DNA from: Rutidosis leptorrhynchoides
Taxonomy: Eukaryota; Streptophyta; Magnoliopsida; Asterales; Asteraceae
Length of the DNA: 64,000 nt
Assembly (NCBI RefSeq): GCF_046630445.1
Contig: NC_092340.1
Location: 367,435,001 to 367,499,000 of the forward strand
Reading direction: 5' to 3'
Numbering within the stretch: the first letter of the stretch is position 1; every line of letters begins with the position of its first letter. The translations under genes were made by a program, and so were the position numbers. The notes under the pieces were generated by a model. It worked only from the letters and a program-made list of their open reading frames with translations, was not told the origin of the DNA and made no database searches. This document shows, piece after piece, positions 11,226 to 29,984 of this stretch.

Positions 11226-11480
11226 ATGTGGAATTGTCGCGGTGTTTAAGACACCACATTCTATGTAACGAGTGGAATTGTCGCGGTGTTCAAGACACCA
11301 CTCATTGTTTTGATTGACACGTGCAATCGTCGCGGTGTTCAAGATGACATATTATCATGGGAGTGGAATTGTCGCGGTGTTCAAGACACCACTCATTGTT
11401 TGATTGACATGTGGAATCGTGTGTTCAAGACACCACATTGTCATGGGGGTGAGTTAGTCACGGTGTTCAAGACATCACCC
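11226..11480. repeat. Minisatellite of about six units in E LTR
   Basis: Units centre on gtcgcggtgttcaagacacc, which can fold as ggtgt-tcaag-acacc. Most units begin gtggaat or a variant of it. The short frame 11286-11504 is created by the repeat. Confidence 0.85.
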
Positions 11481-12124
11481 GGTGGATTAGTGATTACGCG
11501 GTGATTAAGTAACACTAATGGATGTTATGAACTCCGGCGGTCTTTCAAGTACCGTTCCCTTGTTCGATTGGTTAACCATGGTTGTGTGAATTTGTAATTA
11601 GCATATTAAATTGCGAACCATATGTTATTGTTATTGCTAGCTTATTGTGAATTGCGGATATTGGTTTATGCATAATGTTTGCATAGTTGTCGAATTGCTA
11701 GCTTGTATGCGGTATTGTGTAACTGATTGCAAGTAAGTAGGTTATATATGTATATGTATAATTATTGCATTCACTAAGCGTTAGCTTACCCTCTCGTTGT
11801 CTATCTTTTTAGATGCGGGTGCGGACAAAGGGAAGGGGGTTGTGGGATACTAGTTCCCTATGTTGGATTCTCGTTGAAGCTTTTGAAGTCGACCTAGCGT
11901 TTGGGTAGTTTAGCCCCAAACCATGCTCGGGTGTAGTTTGGATTAAAACTATCATTTAATGGGTCGAACTTGTATTACATTTGATTAATGGCCTTCGTGC
12001 CTTTTGTGAACATTAAACTTGTGATATTGTTGAATGGGATATATGTAACCGTTTAATTGGGCGCTAATGGTTTTTAATTTAAAAAAAATTTAATCGTGTT
12101 AAATACGGGTTGGGTTGTTTCAAG

Positions 12125-13176
12125 TTCAATCATGACTATGATGTTCAATTCAATCCGGATGGCAACCCTGATGAAAACAATAGTCTGGTGGTTGATGTCC
12201 CAGATTCAGATGACGATGACCGGAATCCCCAGTTCTCCGGCTAATGTAAGAGAAAAGTCCAAGATGTTGAAGACGAAGGGTCTGTGTGCTGGAACCTAGA
12301 CAACATTTTCCAAGAAACTAATGATGACAGTGGTGCAAAGGAAGTTAATGAAACGGTTCCCGAGGATGATTTTGTTATTCAAGAAACGGCTAATCACGTT
12401 TCCCCAGGTACTCCTTTCGGAAACTCTAACTCACCAATCAATTCCCCTGTCAATGTTGACCCCACCACACGCCCAAACCCCACAAACCCTACCTGCCCTA
12501 TTAAAGCCCACCTCCTGAAATACCCAGCCCAATTATTAACACTACTTCCAGCCCAAACCATAAACCATCACCTAAATTACCCAGCCCAAACACCAACTCT
12601 CCTATTTCCTCTTCAGCCCAATCCTCAAAAATCAATCACAGTCCATCACCAATCAAATGCATACCCACCCTGTCCCCAGCCCAACCATCTGAAGCCCAAT
12701 TCGCTAACATCCTCTTGTCACCCAACAACATTTCCTCAAAAGCCCACTCCACTAACCACCTAAATAGTCCAATAAGCCATCCAAAACCCACCCACTCGCG
12801 TAACGGTAAACCTTCTCACGCTCACAAATCTAAAACATACCTTAAACCCACTTCTGATGTTACTACCCCTAAAACCAAAGCAACCTTCACTGAACCTAAC
12901 ACAATCGATAACCCTAGAAAAAACTATTGCTGGACAAACATGAGGATATGGAAAACATCTTCCCGTATGCTTAACCTCAAACACGCTGCCAGAAACCGTC
13001 CAAATAACCAACCCACCCATTCAAATTGTACATTGTGTGCAACAGTTCCAAATGCTAGGAGTGAATGTTCCAATCCACCTAGTCAGGCATCCCTAAACTC
13101 GGTTAACACAGAAGGAATTTACGAATTTGGATGCAAATTGGGTTTAAAGTGGCAGAAAAAGCCATCTGCCCAGTAA
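12125..13176 (+). pseudogene. LINE ORF1 C-terminal part
   Basis: An acidic, Asp-rich stretch (12125-12240) is followed by a stop, then a long Pro/Asn/Ser/Thr-rich low-complexity region (to about 12763). After a frameshift a tail with a Cys pair (CTLC at about 13027) ends just before the endonuclease start. Plant L1 ORF1 proteins bind the LINE RNA. The N-terminal part and any zinc knuckle lie beyond element E. Confidence 0.6.
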
Positions 13177-13211
13177 GTGTTCTTACCCCTTTCGAATACC
13201 ATAGTTTAATT

Positions 13212-13830
13212 ATGAAGATCATCTCTTATAACATTAGAACTTTCGGGTCTTTAAAGAAATTTATTTCGTGTAAGAAGCCTACTTTTCTAGCATTACAAGA
13301 AACAAAACTCCAAACCATTAATGATATCTAGATCACCTCGCTATGAGGATCAACAGAATGTTCGTTTATCCAACAAGAAAAGATTGGCAAATCGGGCTGG
13401 CAACTACTAATTTGGGACTCGAATTTATTTGAGGCTTTAGATGTGATTAAGAGTGATCGGGTTATTGGTATTCGTAGTAAATGGAAGAGTAATGGCGTCA
13501 TTTTAAATATCCTCAGCGTATACGGCCCTCATGATGATAACGGTAAAAATAAACTATAGGATTCATTATCAACTTTGTTAGGTAACCATAATGAAGCATG
13601 GGCTCTTTGTGGCGACTTCGACGAGGTTAGAATCCCCGAGGAACGTCTCAATTGTGTATTTATGGAAAACAGGGCTAAAAGATTCAACGAGTTCATCCAA
13701 TCTAATAATCTAATCGAGGTTCCTATGGGGGCGTTGTTTTACGCGGGTTAGTGAAGACGGAGTTAAATTCAGTAAACTAGATCATTTTCTAGTCTCAGAA
13801 TAGTTTGTTACTTGTTGGAATAGTCTGACT
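13212..13830 (+). pseudogene. LINE endonuclease domain (exonuclease-endonuclease-phosphatase fold)
   Basis: Starts at an ATG with MKIISYNIR, followed by FLALQETKL carrying the catalytic Glu, then SVYGPHDD and a CGDF motif near 13610, all typical of AP-type LINE endonucleases that nick the target DNA. In-frame stops near 13329 and 13557 and frame slips further on make it non-functional. Confidence 0.8.
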
Positions 13831-13839
13831 ATTGTTGTA

Positions 13840-16220
13840 TTGGACCGTACAGATTCTGATCATTGCCCCCATCTCTCTTTTTATGATGAAGTAAAAAATT
13901 TTGGTCAAAAGCCCATCAAAGTTTTTGATTCTTGGTTAGATGACAAAGAGGCTGAGCAATTAATCATGACCACTTGGACCGGAACTATCATCACAGGCCC
14001 ACGTAAGGACAGCAACTTCATGGTTAAACTTAAAAAAACAAAAGCGTCCCTCAAGTTGTGGAGTGACAAAAAATACGGTCAGCTTGATAAAGAAATTGAT
14101 AAATTCAAAAGCATTGCTCAGTCGCTAGAAATCAAAGCAGAATCCTCTACTCTATCAGAACGCGAATTAGATGATTGGAAAGAGGTACGTAAATGTTGGT
14201 TCAATAAAGAAAAGATCAAAACAAATATGATGAAACAAAAGGCTCAAGTTCGTTGGGCTCTAGAAGGAGATGAGAACCCGAAATATTTTCACTCGGTCAT
14301 CCGCAACAACTACAATCGAAACAATATTAGAGGGCTCAATATTGATGGTATATGGAACGATAACCCCCTTGATATTAAGCAGGCGACATTAAACCACTTC
14401 TCAAAAATCTTCGAAGAACCTAACATCTCCAGACCCTCACTTGAAGACCTTCATTACCTTTCGATATCCCACACCGAGGTGGCTGATCTTGAAATTTCTT
14501 TCTCAGAAACTGAAATCTTAGATGCAATAAATGAATGTGGTAGTACCAAGGCCCCGGGGCCAGAAGGCTTCAACCTTCGCTTTTTCAAAAAATATTGGGA
14601 CACCATAAAAGATGATCTTATTGAAGCTATCTCATAGTTTTGGGAAAAAGGTGAGTTTTCCAAAGGATGCAATGCATCCTTTATCACTCTCGTGCCAAAA
14701 AAATCGGATCCACTAAGTCTCGGTGACTTTAGACCCATTAGTCTTATCGGGTGTTATTACAAGATAGTAGCTAAAATGTTATCATAACGGCTACGTAAGG
14801 TGCTTCTAAATCTCGTGGGTTATGAACAAAGTGCTTTTTTAAAAGGGCGCTTCATCCTTGATGGTGCTCTAATTGCCAACGATGTCGATTTCCTAAAAGC
14901 TAGCAAAACAAAAGGTCTCATTTTTAAGGTCAATTTCGAGAAGGCTTTTGATAGCCTCAATTGGAAGTTTCTCCTTGATGTAATGAAGTGTATGGGTTTC
15001 GGGAACAAGTGGCGATGTTGGATTGACTCGTACCTAAAATCAGCCTCCATATCTATTTTAGTCAACGGGTCACCGACACGCAAATTCGTACTTGGTAGAG
15101 GTGTAAGACAAGGAGACCTGTTATCTCCTTTCCTTTTTATTCTTGAGGCCGAGGGGTTGAACATTCTTACCAAAGCGGCAATAGAAAGGAATATGTTCAA
15201 AGGTATTGAGGTCGGAAAAGACAAGGTTCTAGTGTCACACTTGCAATACGTGGATGACACGATTTTTTTTGGTGAATGGAGCCATACAAATGCCTATAAC
15301 CTTCACAACATACTTAAGTGCTTCGAGCTTGCATCCAGTCTAAAAGAGAATTTTAATAAAAGTTGTGTTTATGGTGTACATGTAAACCATTCGAAAATCA
15401 GCCCCGTGGCACAACACTTAGATTGCCAAGTCAGAAATTTTCCCTTTATATATCTCGGTATCCCAATTGGCTCCAAGATGAAAAATTTAGTGATTGGAAA
15501 CCGGTTATTGATAAGCTCGAAAAAAGGCTTTCAAGTTGGAAAATGAGAATGATTTCCATTGGTGGAAGATTGGTACTCATCATATCGGTCCTTTCGAGTC
15601 TCCCATTATACTACTTCTTGCTATTCTGTGCCCCGCCATGTGTGATCAAACTTCTTGAGTGTGTAAGACGTAATTATTTTTGGCGCGGGTCGGGTTCACA
15701 ACAAAAAATAGCATGGGTTAAATGGGAGGGTGTCTTAAATACATATGAAAACGGGGGGCTTAATATCGGGTCTTTAAAAAGTAAAAATTTGGCTCTTTTG
15801 GGGAAGTGGTGGTGGAGGTTTAAAACCGAAACCAACACTTATTGGGTTAAAATCATCCGAAGTATCCATGGGGAATTTGGCGGGCTGGTTCGGGGAATTC
15901 AACCTCTTCGGTATCCGAAACGTGGACTAATATTGTATTGGCAGGTAACATAATCGAGCAATCTCAGGTGGATTTCAGAAACTGTTTTCGCAAATCAATT
16001 CAAGACGGTGGTAACACATCCTTTTGGCACGAACATTGGATCGGTGTTGATAAACTTTCTAGTCTATTTCCTAGACTTTACAGATTAGAGAGTGATACAA
16101 ATGTAACAGTGAAAGACCAGGTTATACGGGACAATAATGGTTCGATGTTAAACAGCAACTGGACTCGTAGTCCTTCAGGTCGAGTAACGGATGAACTCAA
16201 TGCGCTAACGGGGTTAATCA
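13840..16220 (+). pseudogene. LINE reverse transcriptase and connection region
   Basis: The linker and the RT N-terminal part end in a stop at 14635. RT continues after 14640 with FRPISLIG, FEKAFDSLNW, RQGDLLSPFLF and the catalytic YVDD at about 15247. A frameshift near 15475 moves the thumb/connection region (DEKF to about 15953), and another leads into 15938-16220, where the domain is split by C1. The catalytic Asp pair is present, but at least two stops and two frameshifts prevent translation. Confidence 0.85.
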
Positions 16221-19603
<3,383 letters not shown>

Positions 19604-19638
19604 GTACCTACCCGTTAAATAAATTTCGTCCCGAAATT

Positions 19639-19639
<1 letters not shown>
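19604..19639 (-). promoter_or_regulatory. Element C1 polypurine-tract box and hairpin
   Basis: The hairpin aaatttcg-gga-cgaaattt (minus strand, 19621-19639) is followed by ttaacgggtaggtac touching the 3' LTR. The pol stop codon (19639-19641) overlaps the hairpin base. Confidence 0.65.
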
Positions 19640-24252
<4,613 letters not shown>

Positions 24253-24383
24253 TTCCTTCAAATAGTCAAATGAAACAAGTTAATCATACAGAATATTAAG
24301 AGTAGTCAATAGTATCTCGTAGCATAATATGAACTCATTTATAAAAGCTTTTTCTTCATATTAGCGTTTTATAAGTTTAAATT

Positions 24384-24404
24384 CGGGTAGTACCTACCCG
24401 TTAA
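24384..24404 (-). promoter_or_regulatory. Internal second copy of the purine box, element C1
   Basis: The minus strand reads ttaacgggtaggtactacccg, lies between the F-box ORF and gag, and contains a perfect hairpin cgggtag-gta-ctacccg. It is conserved in C2 and related copies occur in A and B. Confidence 0.5.
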
Positions 24405-24604
24405 GTTCATACTTAGTAGCTAATATACAATTCAACTACTACAATTCTATATGAAAAACTGATTATAATAATATTTCGCGTTCAAACTTTTTCACAATAT
24501 TTTACAAACTTACAATACCACTTATTTTACATATAACATGAAATATAGCACACAATAACTTTGATGCAATATAGTTGTGAAGATAATTCTAGCTAGTACA
24601 CAAG

Positions 24605-25276
24605 TCATTCAGCAAAGGCAATAAAGACACGTAATTCATACGTCCAGAAACAAGTCATGCATTCTGGTTTTACTAGGACTACTTCCCATCCTTGGTCTTG
24701 TGGAACATAACCGTTATCGCCGTTGATAAGACAGCGTGTTGTAACGTCGTCAAAGGGACGAGGGTTAAGTAATGTCCAACAGTCCCGTAACAATCTAAAA
24801 ACCTTGTTTCTCACCCCAACTACTGAGTCCGTCACTTGTGGAAACGTTTTGTTTAATAGTTGTAGCCCGATGTTCTTGTTCTCACTTTGGTGAGAAGCGA
24901 ACATTACTAACCCATAAGCATAACATGCTTCTTTATGTTGTATGTTAGCCGCTTTTTCTAAATCACGAAGTTCTATATTCGGATATATTGAGTCAAAATA
25001 ATTTCTTACCCCGTTGCGTAAAATATCATTTGGGTTCCCCGCAATATATGCGTCAAAGTAAACACATCGTAACTTATGGATTTCCCAATGTGATATCCCT
25101 CATCTTTCGAACGAAAGACTTTTATAAACCAAGGTATTCTTGGAACGTTCTTCGAATGTCTTACAAACTGATCTCGCCTTAAATAGTTGTGCCGAGGAAT
25201 TCTGACCGACTCTAGACAAGATTTCATCAATCATGTCTCCGGGTAGGTCTCTTAAAATATTGGGTTGTCTATCCAT
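24605..25276 (-). pseudogene. F-box gene carried by element C1, broken
   Basis: Homologous over its whole length to the intact C2 ORF at 29985-30668. The Trp codon about 60 residues in is tga, and a cga-to-tga change ends the frame three codons before the C2 stop. Against C2 I count about 25 nucleotide differences in 684, roughly ten silent and fifteen replacement or nonsense. The F-box (LRDLPGDM at the N-terminus) and the CMTCFW tail are readable. F-box proteins recruit substrates to SCF ubiquitin ligases; this copy could not make a full protein. Confidence 0.85.
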
Positions 25277-25413
25277 TTTGTGTTTTTATACTGTAAAATA
25301 GAAAAGAGTTAGATTCATAAAAAAAATACTTATTAATACAAGCAATTTTTACATATATCATAAAGCATAAGCACACTATATTACATATATTACACCACAC
25401 GAATACAACTATC

Positions 25414-25775
25414 TTATTCCGACTCGCTCGTTTCTTCTTCTTCGGTTTTGGTTCGTTTTGCCAAGTTTCTAGGGATATATGATGTTCCCCTAATACGAGC
25501 CGTCGTTTTCCACATTGGTTTAGAAAAATCTGGTGGTTTAGAGGTTCCCGGGTTATTGTCACAACTTAAGAAATACGGGTGTTGACGATACATATAAAGT
25601 TCATCGGGTTTGGAATCAAATTTCTCTATTTTTATGCATTTTCCCTTATTGTTCTCTTTTGCCTTATTAAATTGTGTTGGGGTAATTTCTATTACATCAT
25701 CGGAATCCTTGTCGGGATCCGATTCATCGGAGAATTGGTAATCCTCCCAATACTTTGCTTCCTTGGCGGAAACAC
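25414..25775 (-). pseudogene. Acidic ORF of element C1, downstream half
   Basis: Continuation of the frame at 57083-57339, separated by insertion of C2 and its aacac duplication. It encodes the conserved C-terminal half: an acidic SDESD stretch, ITPTQF, DELYMYRQ, and a tail with RNLAKRTKTEEEE ending in ESE. The stop is at 25414-25416. About 135 nt separate it from the F-box start. Confidence 0.8.
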
Positions 25776-28700
25776 TGTAGTGACCCGAACTTTTCCATGT
25801 TTATATATATTAATTGAGATTGATATTTACATGATTAAATGTTTCCAACATGTTAAGCAATCAAACTTGTTAAGACTTGATTAATTGAAATATGTTTCAT
25901 ATAGACAATTGACCACCCAAGTTGACCGGCGATTCACGAACGTTAAAACTTGTAAAAACGACATGACGATATATATATGGATATACATATGGTTAACATG
26001 AGATTATGATAAGTAAGTATCTCCATAAGTATATTAACAATGAGTTATATACATATAAACAAGACTACTAACTTAAGGATTTCGAAACGAGACATATATG
26101 TAACGATTGTCGTTGTAACGACATTTAAATGTATATATATCATATTAAGATATATTAATATATCATAATATCATGATAATATAATAATTTAACATCTCAT
26201 TAGATATAATAAACAATGGGTTAACAACATTAATTGAGATCGTTAACTTAAAGGTTTCAAAACAACACTTACATGTAATGACTAACGATGACTTAACGAC
26301 TCAGTTAAAATGTATATACATGTAGTGTATTTAGATGTATTAAAATACTTTTGGAAGACTTCAAGACATATATCAAAACACTCATACTTAACGAAAATGG
26401 TTACAGTTACTTTCCCATTCTTTTCTTTCATCAAGAATTCTAGTCGTATTCTTACCCGTATTATACACAGCTTCAAAACGTACTTACTATGGGTATATAC
26501 CAATAGGAACTAGCATGGGATTCCACTCTTGATTATGTCATGTATGACTAATCAATTTTAACTTCTACCATGAGCTAGTCAACTAACTAGAACTCCTTTT
26601 AACCCCACTCACCACTCACCAATTACCACTCATCATTCACTCCATTTCACTTCCAATTCTCTTTCTAATTCTCTCTCAACATACACACACTATTATGAAC
26701 GTATTTTTCCAGTAGTTAATCATCATCTTCATCAAAAATCACTTCAAGAATCAAGCTATAATCATCATAGGAAGAACACTTCAAGAACACTTCAAAAATC
26801 CCTTCAAGTTTACTAATTTACTTCCAAGCTTTCTAATCCATTCCAAGTAATCATCTAAGATCAAGAAACCTTTGTTATATACAGTAGGTTATCTTTCTTA
26901 TTCAAGGTAATATTCATATTCAAACTTTGATTCAATTTCTCTAACTATAAACTATCTTAATTCGAGTAAAAATCTTACTTGAACTTGTTTTTGTGTCATG
27001 ATCCTACTTCAAGAACTTTCAAGCCATCCAAGATCCTTTGAAGCTAGATCATTTCTTGTCACTTCCAGTAGTTTTACCTACTAAACTTGAGGTAGTAATG
27101 ATGTTCATAACATCATTCGATTCATATATATAAAACTATCTTATTCGAAGGTTTAAACTCGTAATCACTAGAACATAGTTTAGTTAATTTTAAACTTGTT
27201 CGCAAATAAAAGTTAATCCTTCTAACTTGACTTTTAAAATTAACTAAACACATGTTCTATATCTATATGATATACTAACTTAATGATTTAAAACCTGGAA
27301 ACACGAAAAACACCGTAAAACCGGATTTACGCCGTCGTAGTAACACCGCGGGCTGTTTTGGGTTAGTTAATTAAAAACTATGATAAACTTTGATTTAAAA
27401 GTTGTTATTCTGAGAAAATTATTTTTATTATGAACATGAAACTATATCCAAAAATTATGGTTAAACTCAAAGTGGAAGTATGTTTCTAAAATGGTCATCT
27501 AGACGTCGTTCTTTCGACTGAAATGACTACCTTTACAAAAACGACTTGTAACTTATTTTTCCGACTATAAACCTATACTTTTTCTATTTAGATTCATAAA
27601 ATAGAGTTCAATATGAAACCATAGCAATTTGATTCACTCAAAACGGATTTAAAATGAAGAAGTTATGGGTAAAACAAGATTGGATAATTTTTCTCATTTT
27701 AGCTACGTGAAAATTGGTAACAAATCTATTCTAACCATAACTTAATCAACTTGTATTGTATATTATGTAATCTTGAGATACCATAGACACGTATACAATG
27801 TTTCGACCTATCATGTCGACACATCTATTTATATTTCGGAACAACCATAGACACTCTATATGTGAATGTTGGAGTTAGTTATACAGGGTTGAGGTTGATT
27901 CTAAAATATATATAGTTTGAGTTGTGATCAATACTGAGATACGTATACACTGGGTCGTGGATTGATTCAAGATAATATTTATCGATTTATTTCTGTACAT
28001 CTAACTGGGGACAACTAGTTGTAGGTTACTAACGAGGACAGCTGACTTAATAAATTTAAAACATCAAAATATATTAAAAGTGTTGTAAATATATTTTGAA
28101 CATACTTTAATATACATGTATATATTGTTATAGGTTCGTGAATCAACAGTGGCCAAGTCTTACTTCTCGACGAAGTAAAAATCTGTGAAAGTGAGTTATA
28201 GTCCCACTTTTAAAATCTAATATTTTTGGGATGAGAATACATGCAGGTTTTATAAATGATTTACAAAATAGACACAAATACGTGAAACTACATTCTATGG
28301 TTGAATTATCGAAATCGAATATGCCCCTTTTTATTAAGTCTGGTAATCTAAGAATTAGGGAACAGACACCCTAATTGACGCGAATCCTAAAGATAGATCT
28401 ATTGGGCCTAACAAACCCCATCCAAAGTATGATGCTTTAGTACTTCGAAATTTATATCATATCCGAAGGGTGTCCCGGAATGATGGGGATATTCTTATAT
28501 ATGCATCTTGTTAATGTCGGTTACCAGGTGTTCACCATATGAATGATTTTTATCTCTATGTATGGGATGTATATTGAAATATGAAATCTTGTGGTCTATT
28601 GTTACAATTTGATATATATAGGTTAAACCTATAACTCACCAACATTTTTGTTGACGTTTAAAGCATGTTTATTCTCAGGTGAATACTAAGAGCTTCCGCT

Positions 28701-29021
28701 GTTGCATACTAAAATAAGGACAAGATTTGGAGTCCATGTTTGTATGATACTGTGTAAAAACTGCATTCAAGAAACATATGTCGATGTAATATATTTCTAT
28801 TGTAAACCATTATGTAATGGTCGTGTGTAAACAGTATATTTTAAATTATCATTATTTGATAATCTACGTAAAGCTTTTTAAACCTTTATTGATGAAATAA
28901 AGGTTATGGTTTGTTTTAAAATGAATGCAGTCTTTGAAAAACGTCTCATATAGAGGTCAAAACCTCGCAACGAAATCAATTAATATGGAACGTTTTTAAT
29001 CAATAAGAACGGGACATTTCA
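25776..29021 (+). repeat. Element C2 5' LTR (3.25 kb)
   Basis: Starts tgtagtgacccg, ends gggacatttca. It is uninterrupted and therefore shows the empty target sites of D (near 26750) and B (near 27740). It includes a dyad-rich patch near 27330 (acgccgtcgtagtaacaccgcggg). The small frames at 26282-26513 are overlapping noise repeated in the other LTR. Confidence 0.92.
28633..28705 (+). promoter_or_regulatory. Conserved LTR hairpin module, element C2
   Basis: Contains caaca-tttt-tgttg (28640-28653), then gtttattctcaggt and gcttccgctgtt. The stem pairs perfectly; the fifth pair is A-T here, C-G in A and G-C in D. The ttctcag/gt string also resembles a 3' splice site. Confidence 0.55.
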
Positions 29022-29022
29022 G

Positions 29023-29035
29023 TTGGTATCCGAGC
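29023..29035 (+). other. Primer-binding site of element C2
   Basis: ttggtatccgagc begins 2 nt after the LTR end. It matches initiator tRNA-Met for the first 7 nt (tggtatc), then has c where A, B and D have a. C1 shares the variant (57535-57546). Confidence 0.85.
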
Positions 29036-29230
29036 GTTGGTCTTAGAGAACCAGAATTTTGCATTAGTGTGTCTTATCGAGTTTGTTAGGATGCATTAGT
29101 GAGTCTGGACTTCGACCGTGTTTACTTGAAAAATGATTGCTTAACAAATTTTGTTGGAAACTATATATTTTTAACATGTGAATATTATGTGATATATTAA
29201 TCTCTTAACGCGTTTGATATTATGTGATAG

Positions 29231-29845
29231 ATGGCTACCTCTAGAACAAGTCCCATTGACTCACCTAATAATAATGAAGAGTCAAATGTAAATTGGAATG
29301 ATTCGTGGACTGATTCACAAGTTCCCGAAGAGGAACCGGAAGAAAAGTCGGAACCGGAAGAAGAATCGGAACCGGAAGAAGAATCGGAACCGGATGAAGA
29401 AATAGAAACGGTGGGGGAAATAATAAAACGGTTAAGTAAAAGAAAATCCTCAACCAACCGACCAAGGTTAATTATGGTCAATGGTGTTTCCGCCAAGGAA
29501 GCAAAATATTGGGAGGATTACCAATTCTCCGATGAATCGGATTCCGACGAGAATTCCGATGATGTTATAGAAATTACCCCAACTGAATTTAAAAAGGCAA
29601 AAGAAAATAATAAGGGAAAGGGCATAAAAATAGAGAAATCTAATTCCAACCCCGATGAACTTTATATGTATCGTCAACCCACGAAGTCCTTAAGTTGTAA
29701 CAATGACCCGGGAACCTCTAAACCACCAGGTTTTTCTAAACTAATGTGGAAAACGACGGCTCGTATTAGGGGAACATCATATATCCCTAGAAACTTGGCA
29801 AAACGAACCAAAACCGAAGAAGAAGAAACAAGCGAGTCGGAATAA
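29231..29845 (+). CDS. Acidic accessory protein ORF of element C2 (204 residues)
   Basis: Not a recognised family. First ORF after the primer-binding site, about 200 nt into the leader. The N-terminus is Ser/Asn-rich (MATSRTSPIDS), then come tandem Glu/Pro repeats of an 18-nt unit (29330-29405, EPEEES type), a basic Lys/Arg patch (RLSKRKSSTNRPR), a second acidic stretch (SDESDSDENSDD), and a C-terminal half without repeats holding DELYMYRQ and RGTSYIPRNLAKRTK. No signal peptide or membrane helix; probably soluble and largely disordered. C1 carries the same gene, broken by a one-base deletion and by C2 itself. It may be a captured gene or an element-specific accessory protein. Confidence 0.75.
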   Translation: MATSRTSPIDSPNNNEESNVNWNDSWTDSQVPEEEPEEKSEPEEESEPEEESEPDEEIETVGEIIKRLSKRKSSTNRPRLIMVNGVSAKEAKYWEDYQFSDESDSDENSDDVIEITPTEFKKAKENNKGKGIKIEKSNSNPDELYMYRQPTKSLSCNNDPGTSKPPGFSKLMWKTTARIRGTSYIPRNLAKRTKTEEEETSESE

Positions 29846-29984
29846 GATAGTTGTATTCGTGTGGTGTAATATATGTAATATAGTGTGCTTATGCTTTATG
29901 ATATATGTAAAAATTGCTTGTATTAATAAGTATTTTTTTTTTATGAATCTAACTCTTGTCTATTTTACAGTATAAAAACACAAA

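Larger units (their letters stand above)
8542..12122 (+). mobile_element. Element E: Ty3/gypsy chromovirus-like, right part
   Basis: Only the integrase end and the 3' LTR are visible. The upstream part lies left of the window beyond element A. The LTR ends with tttca and the sequence after it resumes LINE ORF1 coding, so E is inserted in the LINE. The target duplication cannot be checked without the left flank. Confidence 0.85.
9927..12122 (+). repeat. Element E 3' LTR (2.2 kb)
   Basis: Starts tgtaacatcccg directly after the purine tract aagtgggggagcg and ends tgtttca, giving near-matching 7-nt terminal inverted repeats. It contains the CpG-rich dyad array (10063-10330) and the minisatellite (11226-11480). 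No ORF of interest. Confidence 0.8.
12123..16220 (+). mobile_element. L1-type LINE, left visible segment
   Basis: Plant L1-like order: ORF1 tail, apurinic-type endonuclease, reverse transcriptase. It is cut on the left by element E and on the right by C1. The right segment resumes at 60914; the reading frame continues across C1 once one copy of the aatca duplication (16216-16220 and 60914-60918) is discounted. Many stops and frameshifts show it is long dead. Its 5' end is outside the window. Confidence 0.9.

Noticed and set aside
14454-14738. Minus-strand frames opposite the LINE RT (also 14820-15260 and 61022-61525)
   Set aside because: Shadows of the LINE coding strand.
25269-25562. 97-residue minus-strand frame overlapping the C1 acidic gene
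   Set aside because: Out-of-frame shadow of the acidic ORF and its 3' spacer; the frame matching C2 is the real one.
26282-26513. Paired overlapping frames in the C2 LTR, identical at 36156-36387
   Set aside because: Identity reflects LTR duplication, not selection; antisense frame pair without protein features.
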